NCBI GenBank assembly: GCA_028715295.1
Contig: JAQUSD010000007.1
Coordinates: 1-32,557, forward strand
Reading direction: 5' to 3'
Length of the DNA: 32,557 nt
Origin: Candidatus Nanoarchaeia archaeon
GTDB taxonomy: Archaea > Nanobdellota > Nanobdellia > JAQUSD01
The notes under the pieces were generated by a model that had not been told where the DNA came from, did not search any database, and was given only the letters and a program-made list of their open reading frames with translations. Each line of letters opens with the position of its first letter. Position 1 is the stretch's first letter. Made by a program: the position numbers and the translations under genes. This document shows, in pieces, positions 1 to 8,713 of this stretch.

Positions 1-127
1 TTTGGTTAATGGAACATTACTCAATATACTTGTCATAAAATTAAAAAACAAGTCTTTGGTTAATGGAACATTACTCAATATACTTGTCATAAAATTAAAA
101 AACAAGTCTTTGGTTAATGGAACATTA
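1..127. repeat. 54-bp tandem direct repeat: two full copies (1-54, 55-108) plus a partial third (109-127)
   Basis: Unit tttggttaatggaacattactcaatatacttgtcataaaattaaaaaacaagtc is repeated identically; the third copy diverges after aacatta. No spacers. Confidence 0.95.
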
Positions 128-904
128 ACCAATATATCTGTTATCAGGAATATGAACGTATTCATCACTTTCTATTTGTTTCTTTAATTTATCCTGGATC
201 TTATTGATTGATGTTATCTCTTTATCAATTTCTTTTATTGGAACATCTATCTTAAGGTAATCCATCAGCACCTTAATGACGTCTCTTGCAGGTTTAATCC
301 CAATGTGCCCAGGAGCAACAGAAGTTTCTCCAAGAAGTGTAAAAGAATTAATTTTATTATTCTCAGAAATTCCCATTAGTGTCCCTGCCATACCCAAGAT
401 AACGCCTACTTTCCCCATGCTGTTAAAAACAACTTTTCTGTCAAAAGCCTTTTTCAGTTTAGAAATAAACTTTTCATTAGCACCAAGACAGTGAACTTTT
501 GGATTTTCAGGCTCAGATTCATGTCCAATTCCGCCAATAGTTATAATTTCCTTAACCCCCATTGACTTAACAATTTTTACAACTTCATCAGAAAGCAAAT
601 AAAAAGTTTCATTTTCATTGAATGAAGGCTGAAAATCAGCTGTAAGAAATATAATGCTCTGTGATTTTTTCTTAAAATAATAAAAATCAAACTTCGGAAG
701 TTCAACTACATTACCTTCATTAACATAAACAACAGCAGGAAACATAGATGAATAAAGACTCAAAATTTTTTTTGCTTTAAGTTTTTCAATCATAAAATCA
801 ACAGCTATCTTGCCTACATTCCCTATGCCAGGAAGTCCTGAAATAAGAACGCTGTTTGTCATTTTAGACATTTTTCCATGCTTCTCAACAACAAATTTAT
901 TCAA
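125..904 (-). CDS. PAC2 (proteasome assembly chaperone-like) family protein; TTG start at 904 or internal ATG start (MSKMTNS)
   Basis: SVLISGLPGIGNVGKIAVDFMIEKL N-terminal motif and overall PAC2/COG1938-like sequence. Confidence 0.85.
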   Translation of the reverse strand: MNKFVVEKHGKMSKMTNSVLISGLPGIGNVGKIAVDFMIEKLKAKKILSLYSSMFPAVVYVNEGNVVELPKFDFYYFKKKSQSIIFLTADFQPSFNENETFYLLSDEVVKIVKSMGVKEIITIGGIGHESEPENPKVHCLGANEKFISKLKKAFDRKVVFNSMGKVGVILGMAGTLMGISENNKINSFTLLGETSVAPGHIGIKPARDVIKVLMDYLKIDVPIKEIDKEITSINKIQDKLKKQIESDEYVHIPDNRYIG

Positions 905-1074
905 TACAACTCCCTCTTAGCCAATTCTTTTTTCTTTTCATCCTGCCTGTATTTTTTATACCTGTCTTCTGGAGAATACTTTGGAGGGCGCACATCTTCT
1001 GAAGTTCTACCACACCCGCATTTAAGCTCCATAGTATACTCATCACATTTCCTGCAAATATAAATTCTGTTCAT
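901..1074 (-). CDS. nop10: H/ACA RNP protein Nop10 (57 aa; not in ORF track)
   Basis: Reverse translation MNRIYICRKCDEYTMELKCGCGRTSEDVRPPKYSPEDRYKKYRQDEKKKELAKRELY*; zinc ribbon and PPKYSPEDRY..YR motif. ATGA overlap with upstream aIF2-alpha. Confidence 0.93.
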   Translation of the reverse strand: MNRIYICRKCDEYTMELKCGCGRTSEDVRPPKYSPEDRYKKYRQDEKKKELAKRELY

Positions 1075-1829
1075 TGTTCCTTATACTCAACCTTGAAATC
1101 TTTTGAAGACGCTTTTTTACAGAAAGCATCTACATCATTAATTAATTTTTTAATCTCTTTATTTGTTTTAACAGTAAATTTAACATGATATCTTGAACTT
1201 CCAAGGTATAAAGCTTCAGCCCCATACTCTTTCCCAAGCTTTTCAAAGAAATCCTTTATTTTTGAAACTCCGTCAGGAGCAGTGCTTGAAACGCTGAATT
1301 CATACTTTAAAACTATTTTCTTATTTTCTTTTATCTGGCTAAGCATTGGAGCAAATTCTTTCTCAAACTTCTTGTCAAGTCCAAGTTCCTTAACAATGCT
1401 TTCACCGCCTTCATCATAATAATCAAAAAAATCACTTAATGAATCATACTGTTCAAGTATTGTTTTTTTAACTCCTTCAATATCTTTCTTTGAATAACCA
1501 ACTTTTTTTCCTGAAAATTCAATGAGTTTTTCAATCTTTTTTTCTTTTTTTACATCTTTAAGAAATTCCTTTTTTTCAAAATCCTTTACTCTTTTTAGAG
1601 AAACATCAACCTGTCCGCTTTTTGGATTTACTCTTACAACCTTGCAGACAATACTCTTTCCAATACTTACAAAATCCCTTATGTTTTTAACCCAGCTTGA
1701 TGAAACCTCTGATATATGAAGCATGGCATCAACATCAGGGTATTTTTCAAGAGAAACAAATATTGAATGCGGAAGTATCTTTTTAACAGTACATAAAACT
1801 ATTTCATTATTTTCAGGCATAGAAGCCAT
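1071..1829 (-). CDS. eif2a: Translation initiation factor 2 subunit alpha (start MASMPENNEIV)
   Basis: S1 domain (GQVDVSLKRV) and C-terminal aIF2-alpha fold; located between rps27e and nop10 as in many archaea. The longer ORF start at 1910 is unlikely. Confidence 0.93.
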   Translation of the reverse strand: MASMPENNEIVLCTVKKILPHSIFVSLEKYPDVDAMLHISEVSSSWVKNIRDFVSIGKSIVCKVVRVNPKSGQVDVSLKRVKDFEKKEFLKDVKKEKKIEKLIEFSGKKVGYSKKDIEGVKKTILEQYDSLSDFFDYYDEGGESIVKELGLDKKFEKEFAPMLSQIKENKKIVLKYEFSVSSTAPDGVSKIKDFFEKLGKEYGAEALYLGSSRYHVKFTVKTNKEIKKLINDVDAFCKKASSKDFKVEYKEQ

Positions 1830-2011
1830 TAAATAACCTCCACAACCCTTGACTCCAGCTTTGCTTTTCCGCCAGAAGGTCTTGCAAGAATTTCCCCACA
1901 GCCAATGCATTTTACAACAGTGCTTGCTTTGTCAAATATAATTTGTTCAGCATTGCACTTAGAACATTTGACTTTTACAAATCTGCTTTTTGGTGCTTTT
2001 AACAATTCCAT
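1829..2011 (-). CDS. rps27e: 30S ribosomal protein S27e
   Basis: CSKCNAEQIIFDKASTVVKCIGCGEILARPSGGKA zinc-finger protein; neighbours L44e. Confidence 0.95.
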   Translation of the reverse strand: MELLKAPKSRFVKVKCSKCNAEQIIFDKASTVVKCIGCGEILARPSGGKAKLESRVVEVI

Positions 2012-2024
2012 GATTATCCCTTTT

Positions 2025-2336
2025 TTATTTTGATTCTACTTTTTTAAGTCTTTTGCCTTTTTTGCTTATTGTTTTTTTCTTACATTTTTCACAAGTATAC
2101 ATAAAGCTTACTTTCTTACTTGTTTTGGCTCCGTATTTGTTTCCCTTTTCCATTTTTGGCTTTGGATATCCGCCGTATCCAGTTATTCCTGAACGCCTGT
2201 TGTGTCTTCTCTGTCCTCTTTTCAGAGCGCCTCTTGTTCCTTTTACAGCTTTTACTCTGTCAATTTTCTGTTCTGTTCTTTCCCTGCATCTTGGGCAGTA
2301 TCTGTTTGTTTTTTTTGGTATCTTCATTTTCACCAT
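2025..2336 (-). CDS. rpl44e: 50S ribosomal protein L44e
   Basis: KIPKKTNRYCPRCRERTEQKI...RGQRRHNRRSGITGYGGYPKPK...CEKCKKKT. Confidence 0.95.
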   Translation of the reverse strand: MVKMKIPKKTNRYCPRCRERTEQKIDRVKAVKGTRGALKRGQRRHNRRSGITGYGGYPKPKMEKGNKYGAKTSKKVSFMYTCEKCKKKTISKKGKRLKKVESK

Positions 2337-2365
2337 CTCATTTTAGTATTAATTAATTATTACAA

Positions 2366-3031
2366 TTATATCTCTTCTGCTTTTTTATACTTTATGAGCA
2401 TTTCAGCTAAATGCCTGGGAAGACTTATAACATCTTCTGTTTTAAAAGGCCCGTATGTCTTCCCCTCTTTCCATGCAAATTCCTGAAGAGGAGCTATTAT
2501 CCTGACTATTTTATTATTATTCTGATTGGTTTCCCCAGATTCTTTTGCATCTTCATCTGGCAAATCAGTTTCATTAGTATTCATTTCTATTTTTATAGTG
2601 TCTCCTGTAAGTATTGGATGCAGGATATTATTTCTGTAATTTTTGAGCAGTTCAACAGTATCATAATACATTTTTTCTTCAAAAGAAAGCATCCTTGTTG
2701 TGTCATGAAACTTGTCTCCCGATATTATACTCAGTGCAGCATCCCTTATTATCTTTCTTTCCCTTAACTCATATATTTCATGCATTATTTTTCTTATATT
2801 CTGGAGTTCAGCCTCAATTTTTCCAGCATTTCCAAGAGAAAAAACATCTTTTTTACTTCTTGAATCTTCAATAGCAGATATACGTGCTTTTATATATCTT
2901 GAAACAACATTGTAAAACAACTGGTCAAGCCTTTCTAAATCATTGCTCATTCTTTCGCTTCTCTGAACCTTTCTGAGCTGTTCATAAGTAAAAATATCCT
3001 CATCCTTTTTGTTCTCTTCTTGCTCGCTCAT
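2366..3031 (-). CDS. GINS complex subunit (Gins51/Gins15-like)
   Basis: FTYEQLRKVQRSERMSNDLERLDQLFY N-terminus and C-terminal B-domain (APLQEFAWKEGKTYGPFKTEDVISLPRHLAEMLIK); adjacent to primase. Confidence 0.85.
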   Translation of the reverse strand: MSEQEENKKDEDIFTYEQLRKVQRSERMSNDLERLDQLFYNVVSRYIKARISAIEDSRSKKDVFSLGNAGKIEAELQNIRKIMHEIYELRERKIIRDAALSIISGDKFHDTTRMLSFEEKMYYDTVELLKNYRNNILHPILTGDTIKIEMNTNETDLPDEDAKESGETNQNNNKIVRIIAPLQEFAWKEGKTYGPFKTEDVISLPRHLAEMLIKYKKAEEI

Positions 3032-4379
3032 TTTTCTTCATCCTCATCTTATATGACATGTATGAAAGTGGATTTTTTATTTTCCTGCATATCCCGTCTG
3101 GATTACATACTCCAGTATCTTTATAATAATTTGCATTTGAACAGTTGGGTGTTTTGTATTTCCCTTTCTTTGCAAATTCAATCTGACTACTTATATAGTT
3201 GTTACCTAAATCAACTGGATTTCTTGAGTTCCATTCTTTGATTTCAGCTTCAATTTGGTGCCATTCCCATCCTGCTGAACTGAAAAAGTTTATCAGCACA
3301 AATAAAGCCCTTTTCTTTCCGTCTTCAAGGTTCCCTTCAAGTATCTTCCTTATGCATGGGGGGAATATATCCTTTGTAACTGCTTTTTCAGGTTTTTGGA
3401 ACATTCTTGATGTAATATTTGATGATTTACTCTTATTTTTAACATTTTTTAATGTTTCTTCTCTTTCCTTATAATACCAATAAAATGCTTCCTGAACAAG
3501 AGTCTCAGCTTCTGCAGTCTCAGGTTTTATTTCTAAAAAACCAAACTCAGAAGAGACATTTTCAGGAGAAGCATATTTCTCAGCGCTTTCAAGACTCATA
3601 AACTTGTAAAAATCCTCTTCTTTAATAGGCACAGAAACAAGCCATGACTTTTCATTAAGAGAATAAGGTGCTCTGAAAAGATGCCTTGGAGAAATCAATA
3701 TAGTGTCAATTTCCATAAATGTTGAAGGCTCGAAATTGCCTTCCTTATCTTTCAATTCATTGGCATCTTTTTTTCCTGTTTTTTCAAGTATTCTTTCATA
3801 TTTTCCTTCCTCATACCCGGATATTCTTTTTATAAGTTCTTCTTTTGTATGATTAATAATAAACTCAGCAAGGATTCTCACAGCAATTGGAAAAAGATGT
3901 TCTATTTTTTTGTTGTCTATATACTTTGGAAAAGCCTCAAAAGGTATGCCTATATGCCATCCTTTGTTTCCTGAAAATTTTATCGAATATGAATTTACAC
4001 CTCTTGATTTAAGAAAATCAATTATTATTTCAGCGTATATTGTGCAGTATTCAAAGCATTTTCTGTCAACAGCATCAATATCCATTATAAAATCCCATCC
4101 CAACCTTAGTTCGTCCATTTCATCAGGCTTCATGCCCGTAATTATAGACATCGGATTAATCCATCTTTCCTCGCTTGCATGGAAAGAAGTTGCTCCATTT
4201 TTTACAGCAGCGTCATATTCTGTTTCATACTCAAGAACATCAGGACGCTTTCCATAATAAGCCCTGTCAGGATTAAATCCCTGATACCTTGTTATGAACT
4301 CCCTGTTCTTTGCAAATTCAATAATTCTTTTTTTAATGTCCTTTCTGCTGTAATATGCAAAAACTTCTGAAGGCCTCAT
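3000..4379 (-). CDS. priS: DNA primase: PriS catalytic domain fused to a PriL-type Fe-S C-terminal domain
   Basis: DxD (FIMDIDAVD), SGNKGWHIGIP motif; C-terminal FPPCIRKIL...KTPNC...TGVC...GIC...NPLSYM resembles the PriL CTD. Confidence 0.9.
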   Translation of the reverse strand: MRPSEVFAYYSRKDIKKRIIEFAKNREFITRYQGFNPDRAYYGKRPDVLEYETEYDAAVKNGATSFHASEERWINPMSIITGMKPDEMDELRLGWDFIMDIDAVDRKCFEYCTIYAEIIIDFLKSRGVNSYSIKFSGNKGWHIGIPFEAFPKYIDNKKIEHLFPIAVRILAEFIINHTKEELIKRISGYEEGKYERILEKTGKKDANELKDKEGNFEPSTFMEIDTILISPRHLFRAPYSLNEKSWLVSVPIKEEDFYKFMSLESAEKYASPENVSSEFGFLEIKPETAEAETLVQEAFYWYYKEREETLKNVKNKSKSSNITSRMFQKPEKAVTKDIFPPCIRKILEGNLEDGKKRALFVLINFFSSAGWEWHQIEAEIKEWNSRNPVDLGNNYISSQIEFAKKGKYKTPNCSNANYYKDTGVCNPDGICRKIKNPLSYMSYKMRMKKNERARREQKG

Positions 4380-4412
4380 GTTATTTACATATCTGTAAAA
4401 TCTTATTAATTG

Positions 4413-4892
4413 TTATGCTTGGAAGATTTCTTTAAGATAAGAAACATAATCAAAAGCCTGTTCTTCATCAATAACAAGTATAATCTCATCCTGGCTTGTG
4501 AAAAACTCATGCATATTCACACTTTTGTCAGAAAGTATTGAAGTTATATATGTAATAACGCCCGGAACTAACTCAGTTTCAGAACAATGAACTGTTATGC
4601 AAGCAACTTTTTTCTCAATTGCAAAAATGTATTTTCCAAAGTATTTTACAATGTAGTCATGATTATGCTCATTAACTATTAATGATATATATCTTTCACC
4701 AACACTTCCCAGAATATAATGGCTTGACTGCATGAATATGGCTTTTACTGCATCATAAACCCTAAGAGCTTCCGGGTTTCTGTGTATGCTGAAGAGAACT
4801 AAATCCGTAGTTGCTCCAACCCTGCTCTTTTTAAGCAAACCCCTTATCTTCCCGTTTCTTAAAAATTTCTTAACAGCACTTTTTATTGACAT
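4413..4892 (-). CDS. Stand-alone tandem ACT-domain protein (paralog of the upstream gene); start MSIKSAVKK
   Basis: VPGVITYITSILSDKSVNMHEFFTSQDEIILVIDEEQAFDYVSYLKEIF resembles aspartokinase C-terminal ACT repeats; no kinase domain. Confidence 0.7.
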   Translation of the reverse strand: MSIKSAVKKFLRNGKIRGLLKKSRVGATTDLVLFSIHRNPEALRVYDAVKAIFMQSSHYILGSVGERYISLIVNEHNHDYIVKYFGKYIFAIEKKVACITVHCSETELVPGVITYITSILSDKSVNMHEFFTSQDEIILVIDEEQAFDYVSYLKEIFQA

Positions 4893-4893
4893 T

Positions 4894-5391
4894 TTAGCAC
4901 CCAAACACCTTCTTGATATATGAAGCCATTTTATAGGCATGCTTTTCATTAACTACAATTGCGAAATCAGTGTATGAAAGTATCATCTCATAAATTGTGA
5001 CATTTTTATCTGCAAACAAAGAGGAAACATAAGTTATAACTCCGGGGGTCTTGCTTACATCCCTTGGACATTTTATGAATATTGTGCCTACGTTTTTATC
5101 AATATCTATTACTTCTTTTCCAAATTCAGACTTTGCAGTCTCGACAAGAAGTTCAGGGATTATTAATGTGAGTGTATGCTCCCCCATAGAACTGACAATT
5201 ACCTGGCTTGGGTTTTCTATTTTCTGTATAAATCTGTCCATTGATTTTATTGAATTAATATTCTTGTTTACTGAAATAATAACTGAGTCAGTATCAACGC
5301 TTAATTCTGATTTTGCAAATATCTCAAAAATCTTCCTCTGCCTAAGATAAGACATTATCTTATCTCCGACAGAATGTGAAACCATATTCAA
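4894..5391 (-). CDS. Stand-alone tandem ACT-domain protein
   Basis: TPGVITYVSSLFADKNVTIYEMILSYTDFAIVVNEKHAYKMASYIKKVF; clear similarity to the downstream gene. Confidence 0.7.
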   Translation of the reverse strand: MNMVSHSVGDKIMSYLRQRKIFEIFAKSELSVDTDSVIISVNKNINSIKSMDRFIQKIENPSQVIVSSMGEHTLTLIIPELLVETAKSEFGKEVIDIDKNVGTIFIKCPRDVSKTPGVITYVSSLFADKNVTIYEMILSYTDFAIVVNEKHAYKMASYIKKVFGC

Positions 5392-5469
5392 TACATATCA
5401 GACTTCTATTATAAATCTAATTATTGCGTGTTCGAAATTCTTAAAAAAGTTATTCATATACTATGAAAT

Positions 5470-7233
5470 ATGTATGGGCAGAGTGGATGGGATTTAAGTG
5501 ATTTATTTGATTATCCTGAAAGTCCAAAAGTTGAAGATACAATTAAACAAATAAAATGTCTGGTTGAGGATTATAGTTCATTAAGGGACAAATTGGATAA
5601 TCTTGCACAAGAAGATTTCGTAAATCAATTGAGGCTTAACGAAAAGCTTACAAAAGCCTTTTCAAAATTAAGTATTTATAGTCAGCTACTTTTCAGACAG
5701 GATACTTCTTCAGAAAAAGCAAAGTCATTTATGTTAAAGATGAGACAATTTGGTTCAGAAATAAACAATAAAACTTTGTTTTTCAACTTATGGTGGGCGG
5801 GTCTTGATAATGAAACAGCAGAACATTACCTTAGTTCTCAGGGATTAAATGATGATATGAAACATGTTTTATATGACAGCAGACGAGTTAAACAATACAA
5901 CTTGACAGAACCTGAAGAAAAAATAATTAATATGAAAGCCGCTACCGGAGCAGATGCGCTAGAATCATTATATACTATTATAACAAGCAAATATAGATTT
6001 AACATTGCTGTTGATGGTAAAAAAGAAAAATTAACAGGAGCTGAGTTATTAAAATATTTTTTCCATCCAAAACATGAAATCAGAAAAAAAGCATACAACA
6101 TGCATCTAAAAAGATATGCAAAAGATGCTGATGTTATTGGAGAAATTTACAAAAATATGGTTATTGATTTAAGAAATGAATCCCATTTAAAAGGATATCC
6201 TTCTCCAATGTCTGTCAGAACTATAAATGAAGACTTGCCTGATGAAGTGGTTAACAGTTTGCTGGATTCTTGTTCAGAAAACATAAGTATTTTCCAAAAG
6301 TTTTTTGAATTGAAAAAAGAACTATGTGGACTTGATAAATTTACAAGATACGACTTATATGCCCCAATGGAAAAGATTAACAAAGAAATTGAATACAATG
6401 AGGGTGTTAATTACATATTAAAAACACTTGATGAGTTTTCTCCTGACATTGGGAATCTTGGAAGAAAACTTTTCGACTCAAATCACATTGATTCAGAATC
6501 AGGCACAGCAAGAAATAAAGTGAGTGGATATTGTTGGGCAGTATCTCCTGACACAATCCCTTTTATTTCAGTATCCTATGATAAAAGTTTTAATGAATTA
6601 AGCATTCTTGCTCATGAAATAGGACATGGGATACATGGTCTGCTTGCATCAAATCATGATATTTTTACATTTGATGCAGCTAGTCCTTTAGCTGAAACTG
6701 CTTCAATATTTAATGAGCTCCTTTTGCTTGACAGAACATTATCAGAAGAAAATAATCCTAATGTTAAAAGGGAGATTCTTGCAAAATCAATTGATAATGC
6801 CTATGGAACAATAACAAGACAGGCATATTTTGTAAGATTTGAAAAAGAGGCTCATGAACTCATAAAAAATGGTGCTGAGCTTGAAGACATAAATAAAGCA
6901 TATCTTTCAAATGTAAGAGAGCAATTTGGACATGATGTTCCTGAAATTTTTAAGAATGAATGGCTTCGCATACCCCATTTTTTCTTTACAATACCATTTT
7001 ACTGCTATTCATACAGTTTTGGACAATTGCTTAGCATGTCGCTGTTTAATCAATACAAAAAAGAGGGTGAAGATTTTATACAGCCCTACAAAAATATATT
7101 GTCTGCAGGAGGTTCAAAACCGCCAATACAAATATTATCAGATGAAGGTATTGATATAAGTTCAGAGAAATTTTGGCAAAGAGGATTTGACATGATAAAA
7201 GATATGACAATATCACTTGAAAATATGATATGA
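5470..7233 (+). CDS. pepF: M3 family oligoendopeptidase F-like metallopeptidase
   Basis: ELSILAHEIGHGIHGLLAS (HExGH), LAETASIFNE, and C-terminal YSYSFGQLLSMSLFNQYKKEG. Confidence 0.92.
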   Translation: MYGQSGWDLSDLFDYPESPKVEDTIKQIKCLVEDYSSLRDKLDNLAQEDFVNQLRLNEKLTKAFSKLSIYSQLLFRQDTSSEKAKSFMLKMRQFGSEINNKTLFFNLWWAGLDNETAEHYLSSQGLNDDMKHVLYDSRRVKQYNLTEPEEKIINMKAATGADALESLYTIITSKYRFNIAVDGKKEKLTGAELLKYFFHPKHEIRKKAYNMHLKRYAKDADVIGEIYKNMVIDLRNESHLKGYPSPMSVRTINEDLPDEVVNSLLDSCSENISIFQKFFELKKELCGLDKFTRYDLYAPMEKINKEIEYNEGVNYILKTLDEFSPDIGNLGRKLFDSNHIDSESGTARNKVSGYCWAVSPDTIPFISVSYDKSFNELSILAHEIGHGIHGLLASNHDIFTFDAASPLAETASIFNELLLLDRTLSEENNPNVKREILAKSIDNAYGTITRQAYFVRFEKEAHELIKNGAELEDINKAYLSNVREQFGHDVPEIFKNEWLRIPHFFFTIPFYCYSYSFGQLLSMSLFNQYKKEGEDFIQPYKNILSAGGSKPPIQILSDEGIDISSEKFWQRGFDMIKDMTISLENMI

Positions 7234-7276
7234 TTTTCTCAAAACATTATTAAAGTAGTAGGAGCTTCTTTTCCTG

Positions 7277-8713
7277 ATGGAAGTTATTCTTACTGCAGAC
7301 AAAACCCAGACATCAAATTTCAGAGGACAGACATATGGAGGGTTTTATGCTTGTTTAGGTAATTCCTATGATAACTCCTTAGCAAGACATTTGATAATGC
7401 CTCAGACAAAAAGATTTATGCCGATTGGTTTAAGAAAAGCTGAATCAAGCCTGATTAATTCAGGCATAAAAGCAAAATCAGTTCATATAGATGAGATAGA
7501 AAAAAATATTACAAAAGAAACAAAATTCGTCTGTGTTTCATGTGTAGACCCTCTTGGAAATGGGCCTACTTCAGGATTGTTTAAAATATACAATAATGAA
7601 GGGTCTGTTCTTGAAAAGGAATTCAAATATATGATGGATAAAATAAAAAGTCTGAAAGCAAAACATAATTTTAAAGTTCTTGCAGGTGGCCCTGGAGTAC
7701 AGTGGCTTATTGGAAAAGAAGATTATTTTGGGATTGATTATTTATTTTTCGGGGAAGCGGAAATCACTCTCCCAAAAATCATAAAAAATCCTCCTGAAAA
7801 AAAAATAATAAATGCAGAACTTCCAAAAGAACATGAAATAACAGCAATAAAAGCGCCTTCATGCTTTGGTGCTGTTGAAATAACAAGAGGGTGCGGAAGA
7901 GGTTGCAGTTTCTGTGCTCCTGCAACATCTGGAAAAATAAGAAATGTTGATTTAAATCAGATTATTGATGAAGTAAAAATAAATGTAAATGCAGGATACA
8001 GAAAAGTAAGCCTGCGTTCAGAAGACTTCCTTCTTTACAAAAATAAAAAGCTGATACCACAGACTGACGAAGTGATGGAGTTAATGAAATCTGTTTATAA
8101 CATAAAAGGTGTCAGTGAAGTTAATCCAATACATTCTTCTTTTGCGAGCGTACTTTCAAACACAGAACTTGTGGACAAACTTGATGGTTTTTTTAAATCA
8201 AAAGGAAGGAAAAGTTTTGGATTTCAGCCTGGGATTGAAACAGGCTCTGAAAGACTGATAAGAAAGTATATGCTGGGTAAGAAATACCCTTTCAAACAAG
8301 ACTGGAGTGAAATAGTAAAAGAATCTCTGGCAGTTCTTGAAAAAAAGAGGTGGGTAACAACATCGACAATGATTTTCGGACTTCCAGGAGAAACAGAAGA
8401 CGATTTAATTGCAACTGAAAATCTCATTGATGAAATAAAAGATTATTCAACAATAATAGCCCCACAGATTTTTGTCTCATACTCAAATGCAAGTATGAAA
8501 GATAAAAAAACTGAGAAAATAGATTATCTCAGAATTAAACTGATTAATAAATGCTTTAGAATGGATTTCAAAAAAGCAGTAAAACTTAATTCAAGTTTCA
8601 GTGGAAAATACAATTTAAGAAACATAACTCAGAACAGTATAGCAGAGTATTCTTTTCCATTTCTCAACAAAATAATTAACAAAAAAGAAGAAGAACTAAG
8701 AAAAGCAGTATAA
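7277..8713 (+). CDS. Radical SAM protein with N-terminal B12-binding-like region
   Basis: VEITRGCGRGCSFCAP (CxxxCxxC), downstream GIETGSERLI and IFGLPGETEDDL; N-terminal LAGGPGVQWL...DYLFFGEAE. Confidence 0.88.
   Translation: MEVILTADKTQTSNFRGQTYGGFYACLGNSYDNSLARHLIMPQTKRFMPIGLRKAESSLINSGIKAKSVHIDEIEKNITKETKFVCVSCVDPLGNGPTSGLFKIYNNEGSVLEKEFKYMMDKIKSLKAKHNFKVLAGGPGVQWLIGKEDYFGIDYLFFGEAEITLPKIIKNPPEKKIINAELPKEHEITAIKAPSCFGAVEITRGCGRGCSFCAPATSGKIRNVDLNQIIDEVKINVNAGYRKVSLRSEDFLLYKNKKLIPQTDEVMELMKSVYNIKGVSEVNPIHSSFASVLSNTELVDKLDGFFKSKGRKSFGFQPGIETGSERLIRKYMLGKKYPFKQDWSEIVKESLAVLEKKRWVTTSTMIFGLPGETEDDLIATENLIDEIKDYSTIIAPQIFVSYSNASMKDKKTEKIDYLRIKLINKCFRMDFKKAVKLNSSFSGKYNLRNITQNSIAEYSFPFLNKIINKKEEELRKAV

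Noticed and set aside
1-187. Repeat region as a CRISPR array or as a coding ORF (2..187)
   Set aside because: Units are contiguous with no variable spacers, and the ORF is a by-product of the 54-bp (18-codon) repeat antisense to the PAC2 gene end.
878-1063. 61-aa plus-strand ORF
   Set aside because: Lies antisense to nop10, which has a recognisable zinc ribbon and operon context.
5453-5467. TTCATA-tac-TATGAA dyad upstream of pepF as an operator
   Set aside because: Only 6-bp AT-rich arms next to the start codon; too likely by chance to report as a feature.
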